From Varroa destructor (Eukaryota > Arthropoda > Arachnida > Mesostigmata > Varroidae), in the NCBI RefSeq assembly GCF_002443255.2, contig NW_019211457.1:36276105-36340104 (forward strand): DNA of 64,000 nt. The letters run 5' to 3'. The translations under genes were made by a program, and so were the position numbers. Under the pieces are notes generated by a model, which saw only the letters and a program-made list of their open reading frames with translations, ran no database searches and was not told the origin of the DNA. Position 1 is the first letter of the stretch; each line of letters begins with the position of its first letter. This document shows positions 26,001 to 38,000 of the stretch, one piece after another.

Positions 26001-29000
26001 TTCATGCATAGGGTAGAATGCTTCACCAGCGTGTTCCGTATGGTGCCGAAGTTACGTATGGTTGTCATTGTTATGCTGAGTTGGTTTGCAGTTCCTCCGA
26101 AAATCAATCAAGTGCACCTTTTGGCTACGACAAACAACACGCTTGTCTTTGCGTGGCAAAGACCCCCGCACAACAACGGCGCGACCATCTCACAGTACAA
26201 CTTCCAACTGTTGCACGATCAGCAGCTGCACGAGAACCGGACAATGGCGGCCAATGAGAACAGCACGAGATCCAACTACATGTTCGTCTACGTGGCTCTA
26301 ACGCCGGGCGACTCTTACGCTTTCCAGGTACTGTTATTATGACACAATGGCCAAAAGAGCAGTCGCTAACTGGCTGGATGTATTTGTTAATGCGACAGTC
26401 ATGTTCAATATTGCAAATGCATTATACGCAAAGCAGTATATTTCATAGAAACATGGCTCGTTGTCCGTCAGGTACGAGCTTGTAATGCAATCGGCTGTGG
26501 AAACTGGTCCGACCAGCTCGACGCTAACACATCGGATGGAAGTAAGTTGTTTTTTCCTTCTTCACTCGTTGTCAGTATATAACAAAGTTCTTGGGAATAA
26601 ACCGAAAGCAGTTGATAGCCTTGATAACCCCATAGACAGTTTTACACCGAAGAGATGTTGAAGACTTTAGACCTAAACATTTGCATTGGTTAGAAGGGTG
26701 AAAGCTGCTCCTTCTGATACTCTAACGAGAGAGGTTATTACTAGAGAAGAGTATAACCAAGGGCCATAAAACATTCTGCTAAAAACGTCCTTACTATTGT
26801 ATTTGTAGTTTGTTGTGTGTAGTTGACACATAAAAATACATATTTTGTAGTGTATATACATACTATGGATACATGGCACGCTTGCTATCAAATTGGTGAT
26901 ATGATTTTAGCTTCGGGATATCGAAAAAAGAACTCTAGAAGCGATACATTAAATAAATCTTGTTATACTACCATACGTTGTCATCTGAAAACAGTTTATT
27001 ACGCTTTCTCATACAACCAGAACATACTCCGACGTGCACGTACTCCGCTGCGTGCGTTCGGTTACCATAGTGATGATAGTGGCCTGTCACGTGATAAGAA
27101 TCATTGGCAAAGATGCTGTCACATGGGTATAACTGGTTCGTTCCAAGGGTTTCGCTAGGAGCTAATGCTTTCTTCCTCCCTTAACATGAATTATTTTACT
27201 AGCATGGAAAAGTTTAAGTTTTTCTACAAGTTCCAGCGCATGGGCTGGTTTTGAGGTCCCGTATAGGCTAAGACAGTTATCAAAAAAAGAGCAGCTTCTC
27301 GTTTGTTGAGTCTCAAACGTTTATCATATAAAAATACGAGAATTGTGAATATATTTTAGTGGTGATATATTCTGTTAGTCATTACTTAGCTTTTATGCAC
27401 TTTCCCTTTGATTTTCTACCAAAACAAACTACAATTTAACACAGTAGATCAAAGTGCATAAACAAACACAAACGTTTCCAGCTGCAGGCGCCCCCCTAGA
27501 GGTCCAAATGAAGTGTTTTTCGAATGATGAACGAAATATGACATATACACTCGTCACATGGAAGGCACCAACGGAAGCGCGCGGAACGATCCAAGGATAT
27601 AATGTGAGTACAACGAACGACTCTGAGACTTTTTTCCCCTCATTTCAAGTGTACTAATATACTTTCATAGATCATCATTGGCCTATTCAACAGTGTTTGT
27701 TCATTGAACTTTTCAGTGTGCCTAGAAATACAATTTAAGTATCTAATGGGCGATAACACGCCATTACGAACTCCCAAGCTTGTTAACAACATGCTATAAC
27801 CCTTAACAATGAGCGGAGGCAAAAAAAGGTCACAATTGCTAGCCAACATATGTGATGCCTTTAAACGTGGGTCTGACTCGTCAAATATATTGCAATTTAA
27901 GTAGGATATGTATTGTGCTAAGGAAACATACAGTGTGGGGTAGAGGTAGCATTTTTCAACTTAGGTTCTTGTTGCATCTCTTCTTGATCCGATATGATTA
28001 TTTCTAATAAGGTAGAGTGGTAATTACATAAGTGGTAACAATGCTTACCGACCCTTTGGCAGCTACTTTAGTAGCAGCATTTTTTGTAGCTTCAACGAAT
28101 CCGTCCGCCCCTGCAAGCGTGGACGAGTTTCTACTTACAAAAATTGGCAAGGACAAACAAAGCACGAGATCAGATGGGTTTATCTGGGTACAAACAAGTA
28201 ATCTCTGTCATTTAGAGATTCCACTGCGACATCCATACAATTACGGCTAAAGTTATTAGCATTTTTTACAGATCACAAGTAGTTGGCCCTCACAAGATGT
28301 ACTGTAAATACTCTATCGACTAAAGCACGTATTTGTTTAATATAGCTTTAAAAAACACGGAACTGCATGGATAAAAAACAGACAGACAAGTCCCGATAAA
28401 CTAGCGTGAAACTGGTGGAGGCAAATGCAGGGAGACATAAAGAAAACAAACGAAGGCTTAGGTGTTTTTTATCGGCTACAGTCTGGGGCCATATCCAGCA
28501 GCAACGGCAGTAAATCGACCGACGTTAGCGATGGCTGATACAGCGAGAACGAGAGAGGGTCCGCGGCCGTGTTCGACAGAAGAAGCTGCAATGACGGGGT
28601 AGTGCATGAGGCGTGCTCAGCAATCGGGACATCAGCGGCTTTAGTCTTAGCGACGGTGGCTACCACGGAAATAGTGATCGCCAGCGGCGTGGGGGGTATT
28701 TACGGGTCCGTTGGTTTTAATCGAGACGCGGAAACGGCATCTGTCGGCCACGTAGTGCACGACACAGATACGTCCGTCAGTGCCGCTCAGCCCATATTCA
28801 CCGACAATAACGCCCTTGTGGCCGACCCCCGAACGATACGAGCGACCAGCCAAGTGCTGCCAGCTGTACGAAGACCTGCCACTGCCTGGACTCTAAATAT
28901 TTGAACCGTGTCAAGGCAATATGATTAGTTAGTGAAACATAACAGCTGATTCATGAAATAGCATACATTCGTGAAACCAAAAGTTCTAGTGAAGGACATG

Positions 29001-32000
29001 GTACGCATGTATACACGTTTACTGTTAATTCATTTTTTTCAGCCCACCGAGATGAACGATACTGCGAGCGTCCTGCTTTCAATTACTTTCTAGTCGTAGC
29101 ATGTGGCATGGGCTTTCTTTACGTTAGAAAACCAAGTACAAACCCAGCTCCGTTTTATCACATCCAAGGCATGCATCGACATAATGTCCAGTGTCAGTTT
29201 GCCGTGCCCAGAAAGCGAACAGTTCTCAACTAGGCTAGTTTACTTTTTTTTACTGTCATTTTCCCGGACATGGGCATAATCATTTACTAAAGGTATTAGG
29301 CCATATAAATTCACCAAGTGACAAAAGGTGCTATCCTAGAGATTGCCTTAAGTCAATAAATAATGACACTGCGCCAGTCCATTGCATAGATATGGCGCCT
29401 TAACTTCTACGTGTGGAAACTGAAAAACGTGAGGCCTCTCTCACTTCAACCTACTTTATTGCCTATGTAAGGAAAACAAATGCTTTTGTTCTGTAAAGAT
29501 CTAGGTTGTAATGATCATTGCATTTTGTAGTGCAAATCCACTTAATTGACAAAAGACCTCGAGTCGAGCTGAAGTCTTGGATACGTTCTAGTAGAAACAA
29601 TCCCAAGTGTTTTTTTGTAACAGTAAAAAGTCAGGTGCGAGTGAGTTAAGCTGCTCGTAGCTACGTTATGTTCCCATCCTATTTTTACAGAAAATCCCAA
29701 TCTTTTTACAGACAATTATTCGTTTTTGGTCAGCAATCATACCAAACAGTTCATATGAAACTCTTCTTTATTTCGATCCACTTTGAGGCAAAATATTAAC
29801 ACCATGTTTTTAAGTTCTACCGACACACACTCACGAACGTATCAAGTGTGTATAAGACAACGGACGAAGTATGTGAGAACACAGTACTATTATCAGTTAC
29901 TACAGACAATCAATTACTGCAGTTAGCTGCCGCATGGTGGCAACTTGAGGTCGATATATAGGTCCATTCATAGGAGTTGTGAGTATTTTACTTCCTGCTA
30001 AAATAGCGTGCAGCCTTAAACTCGATACCGAGTACATCGGCCAGTGTACCATCTTTCTCTGCCTCGAATGATATACAGTGTGAAGTTTATTTGAAACTTC
30101 GTCTACTACGTGTCGCAGACATACGCTAGTAATTTTCATCTGCACAGCTGCCGATGGTACGAACTCTATTACGAATCAAATTCCGGATTGCAAATATATG
30201 GCGTCAGTATCAGCTTACAGAATATAATGATCCACATATATCTTCAACGCTAAGATCTGCTGTGGGGATTCCGCCGAGGTGGCCAGCCCGAGCAACGGCA
30301 AAAGCATCGGTAAACATGCGATTAAAGCCATAAAGGTCTTCAAGGTCATAGATCATCTCGCTTTGGATAACCAATACTCGACTTTCTTTCTCTGTCATAT
30401 TTACGCCATGTTAAGATACACAAACAGCCGTTTGCTCTCTCTCACTCACGTAGAAATTTTTTTGGGCTAATAAGAACCTTTTTTGTTCTCCGAATTCAGA
30501 ATTAACTCTACCTGTTAAGCTAATGTCAAATTTTTCTTGTATAAACTGTCTTAAGATGTTTATTATGCACTGATATTTCATTATAACGTTGTCAATTCAA
30601 ACAATATGCATCGAAACATGTATAAAAAAAAATGTGTATATGTCGACGACCTTCGTACGAGAATCTAGTGAAGCATTCATTTTGGTATGACCGCATCGTT
30701 GGTGTTAGGAACCCAGTATGGCATATTTAAACATTGTTTTCGCCTATATCGATCCGCGACGAAAAGCGTCTGTTTGGCGCAAGAAATTAATACGTTGAAA
30801 CTAGCTAACTATTACAGATAATTGTAAAGCTCTATAGATATCTTCTTTAATACTTGGGTAAAAAAAAAATACATAAGCTATATAACTTATCGACGTACAG
30901 ATTTAGGTCACAAACGTTTTAGATACAATTCCGACTGCATCCAATGATGATCTTTTATTGTGGTGCCACTTTCAGAGTTTGCACACGGATTTGGGAGAAG
31001 AACGGTAGTTAACCATAGATAAGGGTCTATTTCTAGGTAGCCGTCCAGAGTTTGTCTTGTCGGCTTTACTTTTTTCCAATTTACCTGAACGTATTATTTA
31101 TGTTCTTGCAAAATGAAAGAAAAGTGTATTTTGTTTCGTTTGTAAAAAGGCATAGAGCTAATGTGTATGATAAACCATCTGTATGATTCGATCTACCCTT
31201 GTAGCTTGATAAATAACTGAAGTGTGCTTCACTGAAGAATTGAGGAGCTGTATAAGCGGCGCTCCTGGTTACCCCATTCGAAGATAACGATTCCCTCATA
31301 TAGGTACCAAGCTTTTGTGGTGCAGGTGCTGATAGCGACGTCTGTCCACTGGATATCCACAGTATTATTTACGACTAAACACCGACGGCAATACCTTTCA
31401 GCTTGCTTTTTACTAACTTCGTGGCAAGGTCGATAGGGAAACCTAATTTACCCTAAGACATTTCTCGCCATTAGCGCTTATGCGCTTTTATATTTTTTAC
31501 GCTACCAGAATATTTTTTCCTTCTGCTTGTTTCGTCTGTGGCTTTCAACACGACTAAATGCATTGCAATGCTCTCAGTTCAGAAAAGCTGTACCCTATCG
31601 AAAAACTCCGAACTTTAGTTAGCGGCTTTCATCGATCAGAGGAGAATCAGGTAAAGGTAGCGATTCTGATATTTCGACGATGTCAATTGGTGGTCTGCGT
31701 GTGAGCAACTTCAATGAATATGAGTTTACTAAAGTAGTTGTCAATCAACTTGTGGAGGTAAACTCATCTCTTACAGCTTAAAATATTAAAATCAGCCAAG
31801 GTAACTTTGAGCGGTGTCTGCTCTATCCGCATCTTTGCATACAATTAGCGCACAAATTTTCTAGGCGCTCAATGTCTACTGTATGAAATACGTGAGAGCC
31901 GTTTGCCAGCTAGCAAATGACGCTTATAGAGAGGTAGAAATTTGATTGGCGGTACATTTATTGATAACGTATCACGGTGACTGACCGTTTGCCCTAGATG

Positions 32001-35000
32001 CTATCAATAACGAACTCGCTAGGAGGTATCGTGACATCCCGCTGCGCTGGTTTGCATTCTTAAGGGTCTAAATCCGCCGACGTTTCACGATGGAATAGTT
32101 GATAGGGGCATACAAGTAAGGTACACAAATGCAAAGTGTTGTCTGCGATCAGCTTGACCACGAGTTCAACATGCGTGTTACCGATGTTATATAACTTGTT
32201 TAATAGACGTTGATAGCTACGTAAGGCCTGATTATTCGGCAATCATCTGCCATTTAAGACTAAAGCTCTATGTTTCTTATTGTCATAAGTTTAGTTCATC
32301 TTAGTAACTTAACCTTGGTAACTGAAATGAGGATAACAAAAAAGCTGTCTGCTTACATAATTGTGTAGCTTGCAAAAAAATAACGAATTAAAAAAACAAA
32401 TACGGATGAGGTAACGTCTCAGATGCAATTGCAAAATAAGAGTTTACATTCATTGAAGCTATACAGGCAAGTAACAGGAGCCATGGTCAAGACAGTGGAT
32501 GAAAAGCCACCGCCAGATATAGTTTTAGTTCAGGAAAAGACGAGTACTTGAGAACTGAACACGAGGCACGATCAGATTGACCACCCGTGTATGGCACCGG
32601 TAGCTATGGCATCAGGGACAGCAGCAATGGTTTTATTGACTGCTGCAACTTCAAGAGTGAAGATCGAAGCGGCCGGAACGCCCTTGGGAGCAGTTCCCTG
32701 CTCGTTGGTCCTAATTGAAGCGTGGAAACCAAGTTCGTCAGCGACGAAGTTGATAACATCGTTGCTCTCAGCAGTAATGTTCAAAGAGTGTTACCCATTG
32801 CACGAAAATTAGTAGTTAGCAACGCCCTTAAAAGGGAAAATAGACTAAAAAAATTAACTTACAGAGCATGCAACAACCCTACTACATAACTCACTTACAC
32901 TTAGCAGTACCTGTTAAATACGTTGTATAGACAAACGGTAGAATCGGTGTGATCGTGCCGCATGCCACCAAATACGCCACACTGTCCAATAGCAACAAAG
33001 AAGGCAAATGAAGCTTCTACAAACATGTCCGCCACGGAAGGAGACAGAGAGTCCAGTTGGAATTTTAGCTGAATGACCTATCCGAGCGATAGCAGCAGGC
33101 GCGCGAATGGAAATAGCAGCAATAGCAACGAAGGCTTTCATGGTCGAAAAAGACCGTCTCGATTTTGAATTTACTCTTTATACCTTGAATTTACTTTTTA
33201 CACCTCCAGCCTAGCGAAAGTGAAATTTAGCAGACAAGCAAAAGACACCCGTAAATAACATTCGCTAGGATGCTATTCTGAAGGTGGTCTGTTGATTCGT
33301 CCCTATTGGTACGCGTCTCCTGGCGCTTTCAATTTGAATTTTTCCGCGCACAGGTATTGCTACTATGGGAATCATTTCTGTACTCTAAGCTAGACAAATG
33401 AAGTAAGAATGCCAATTAATCGAACTGCTTGTTCTTTCTATTTATTAGTTTATATGTTTATATATGATTATTTATTAGTTCAATATGTCCGAACAGTTTA
33501 ATAAAACAATTGTCGCTATTCGTCGGTTGTATATGTGTAGTTTCTAAGACACCGTGGTGCTCCAATGTTGGTCGAACCAGTTAGTGACAATGCTATGGGA
33601 TGTGTGAGTTCATAAAAAGGAAAAACTTTTAATATACCGCTCGTACGTGCCTTTCTGCAGGCTCTCAAAGCTAATACTAATATAATAGTTAGTGTTTAAA
33701 CTTTAGCTAGCAAATTTACTTTTCTGTATTTCGACTTCTTACAGTGTTTCTTTTTTCTTCCGAAAGGTCACAGGGAGTACCTCCATCGTAGGCCATATTA
33801 CACATCAGCGATATTCAGATCGCGGTTGACAGCTAATTTGACCGCCAAATAACCGTTAATCCAAACCATTGCGGTGACGTGGATTTTTTTTCCTAGTTCA
33901 GTGCTAGTACGTTCAACACTAAACCCACAGCTGACATAATTCTTAATGCTCCTTTTACCATCAAGCACGAAAGGCCATTATTTCCGCCACTGGCACAACG
34001 GAAAACACCCATTGCAAAGCAATAGAAAAACACAACGAGAGTGAGTCTGTGTGTGCATGCGTGCGTGAGATCCTTCGCGCTATTCATGGTACAAAATAAT
34101 TTTCTTTTCTACACAGGTGTGTTGCAGCAGTTGAAGTAGGGACACCTGTTTTTTTTCGGGACGCGTACGACTCAAAGTAATGAATAATATAATTTATAAG
34201 CTTCATATTTTGAAATGAAAAGGTCACTAGTATTGTGATAGTGTTATGGTGGCTTGTATTTCTCATTGTTTACGCTAATCACGGCCAGATACAGAATACA
34301 AACTAGCACCTATGGCTACGCGACGCTTCTCTCTAGAGACCTTTGTATTCATACATCGTCGGTGTCTCGGTAGAAATGAAGGTAATAAAAGAATTGTTAC
34401 TGTCATTCGTAAAATGACGCCGAATTTAACGCTCGAAATAGACTGATTATGTTTTTACTATCGTGTATGCTTGTATAAACTTCTAAACCCAAGACTTTCC
34501 ACCCATCGTAACAGAGAAAGAGACATACAACTGTATAAATTGTACTGAAGATACTCTAAATGAAAGCTAGATTTACGGATTTTAGATAAACTTCGGCATT
34601 GGCAGTGTCATACAATACGCAAAAAATAAAAACATAATCAAGTTGAGGGGTCGTAAAAGATGAAGATCGGTAGCATAAATTATTTTTGAAAGATTGCACA
34701 ATCTTGAAATGCGACTTCCGTTACAGCAAACCGAATTCGGAGAAATGCAACCCTTTTTTTTTTTTACCACTACTACTACTACTACTACTAACTTGTGGTG
34801 TACTAACTTGTCCAAGATGGTGTCCTCTGTGACAAAAAATGAAAAAAGCAAAGAAAACTAGGTCGTACCACTTGAACACTTAAAGATCTTTTCGGAAATG
34901 TTGGAATTTTGTGTGTCGGTTCGCGCTTAATTCTTTTCAAAATAAATTATAAAGCCATCGAACGATTACAGATAACAATCTATGTTAAAATCATTTTCTA

Positions 35001-38000
35001 TATATCACTGTGTTAGCTATTTAAAAAAGTCAAATGGCTATGTCCTCTGTGTGCGAAGAAGGTGAGAGTTCCGTCATCTTTCTTCGCTAAAATAAATCAC
35101 GCTTTTTTCTCGTTTTTCATTTTCGATGTATGGTAAATATGGTGTAGTGCCTGATGAAAATGATTTATTCTTATACTATATGGTGAGCCGATGACGTCAA
35201 ATCTACGAATTCGGCAACGCGTATGTTTGCAGTTAACTAACAGCGATTTAATGGTAATCCATAGCCAAACATAATCAAGTTATTATTAGAAATCGAGAAC
35301 AGTATAAGAACTTGATGTAGGTTCTCATCGAATATAAATAGTTCATTCTCTCTCACTTGGTCTCAGGGTGTATCACACATGGCGAAAGCAGATTGTAAAG
35401 CATAGTCTTACAATAAACGGAGAGCTACAAATGAATCAATAATGGATCGAAATAACAAGTCCTATGTTCGACGGTTCGGTGAGCGACGATGTGAAGAGCG
35501 TTTATCTTTTCATTTGTCCATCCGTTTGACATCAGCAGGACTGACGAGTCAGTCATCAGAAGAAGAAGAACCTAATAATATAGCCCTATTCAGCGGGACG
35601 GCAGCATCCAATCGAAGCTAATGGAGCTGCTACTCTTGGCAAGACGAGAGCAGCGTATGAAAAAATCGGATTGGTAGCTCCAGTGATAGGTGCAACAGAG
35701 AGAGTCTTAGAGAGCGACGACGGTTGTTTTTTTTTGGGGGGGGGGGGGGGATCAGACTCGACTCGTTGGTTTTGAACGAGGCGCGGAAGCCAAGCCCATA
35801 GCGACGATGACACGAGAACATACCTCAGTGTCGTTCAGGCCAACAACAACGTTCTTGGTACCGCATTCCTGAATGGAATGAGCTACTGTTTGAGTGCTGC
35901 TTCTTGCATGGTGTTTTGTAGTTGTCGACACTCTACGATATCGAAAGCGAACCTTAGCACAGAAAATGGTCAACTCGTTGTATGCATATGGGTGTGCATT
36001 TAGTTTCATTTTTCATTTGATCAAACCCAAACCCCGTCTTCAAGTTTCAACTGCCCATATTCTACAATAGTACGTGTAGATATGCTGCTAAACAGAATCG
36101 TAGTCTTATCGTGGTCATTGTGGACTAATTGTTTCTCACCAGACAGGAGTGGGGCGTTATGAATTGAGTGGGTTCTAACATCGCTTTTGGCTATTTTCGC
36201 AAAGTTATACGAGCGCGCCATCCCAACCAGCGAACATTGGTTCCATTTGCTGGATCCATTTATGTAACTGCCCGACTTAATCCATGCAGAAAAACTAGCA
36301 GTTGCCCAGCTTATACCAATGTGTATATATATATATATATATACACATTGGTATGATAGTCGTTGTAACAATAACGATAGAGCTAGTTTGGTTAGCAGAC
36401 AAAAATCATAAGGTACCATCATACCACTATGTTTTCCGCTAGTGACCACTAGACTGTGTGGGCGTTACAATACAATTATTAATTAGGTAATCTGAAATAG
36501 CATGGTATCTGAATAACGTACCGGAACCATCCGGGCCATATAAGATGACTCACAAAATATGCATTTGTTGTATGTTGGTATAAGCACCATACAGACGATC
36601 AGAGTTGGCGTTGGTGATTTTATCACTCGAGCAACATCGAACGCTATGATGATCCATGTCCAGCTATAAACATACTGTTACCAAGCGGATATTGTTGTTT
36701 ACCCGGGGTTATTAATTAGTTTTTTCTAGAAGTAAACGCAACGTATCCTCAGCAGACGCATGCTCTCCGTTGGCCACGTATTATATTTCACTTAAACTGG
36801 TCATATGGCCATGACAATTAATAGTAAAAGGAAACACTTTAATAATTCGATTTTAAGTAGCATTAATGGCTGTCTTAGGCTTTTCCCTAAGGGCAATTAT
36901 AAAGAAGAGGCAGAGTCTAGATGATTAAACCCAGTCGACAATGGAGCTGCCACGTAACGAGAAAAAATTACAGAACGCCTGCTCGTGTTACTTGCGCTCG
37001 AGGAGATCATGAGCCAATTATCTCATCAGACCGAACACACTAAAACAAAGCTCGGGCACAGGCTCAATACTTTAATAATCACTGTATTAGCATGTTCAAA
37101 AGGCAGGGCTTAATTACGCAACGTTCAATCTCGTATCATTATAAAGATACCCCGTTGCCGGATGCCCACGCCCATTAGTCTTTTTCTAGGCGTAATTGCG
37201 TTAGTAAACAGAATTCATTATAGTCACAGCCCGTTACGCTGATCCAACTTAATCTAGTAATAGTTATTTGCTGTACATATGTGCATACATTATATAATGC
37301 AACTCTTACCTTACGTAGACGCGGTGTACACTATCGATGCATCGAGTAATTAACTGCCCAAAGGTCGCATGACTTAAGTGCTGAAAAAAAAATCAATAGG
37401 AATTTATTAAGGTGTAGGCGCATAGCGTGATCCATTGTCGGGCGTTCTAATTGCTGAGCTTGGCTGACCCAGATATATATATGTGCGATATCAAACGCTA
37501 GCCTGACAACTTTAACTCAACAATACAACAGTGGGGCAATTTGTAACAAGTCTGATGTGAGCTTACGAGTGCCTCTGCTTGCCAACAAAGTTCATGCTAG
37601 GGAAGTAGTCACTACAGATATCAGTCATGCAACAAAACAACTAATTCACTTCATTGATTCATATAAAGGTAGCGCTGAACCAAGGCCCTGACGTGTTTTA
37701 AGCTTAAAAAAATCTACCCGAGGATAGGTTGTTGTATACGCCGAAGTTAATTAAAGTGTCTTACTGAAGTAGCGCGCCACCCTTGGCGAGGTACGCGAAG
37801 CTACCATTACTACTGGTCCGAATTATTAGTTTGGCTGTTTACTACTTGAGATTGAAGTCTCACACTTATTATTCTTGCTCGCTCGCTCTGATTGTTTAAC
37901 TGGACCTTTAGAAATCCTTGAAACTGCTTGATTCCGTTACGTACACTCGAGCATACAAATCAAAGCCAAGCCTACATCAGGCGAGGAGATAACATGCATT

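Larger units (their letters stand above)
14542..26091. other. 11.5 kb intron with a GC-richer core
   Basis: The outer parts are AT-rich. About 17.0-19.7 and 20.1-21.7 kb are visibly richer in G and C with simple C/T- and GCA-rich tracts. Long open frames there (for example 17363-17758 and 20641-20982) look like a by-product of composition; none has a recognisable domain. Confidence 0.65.
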
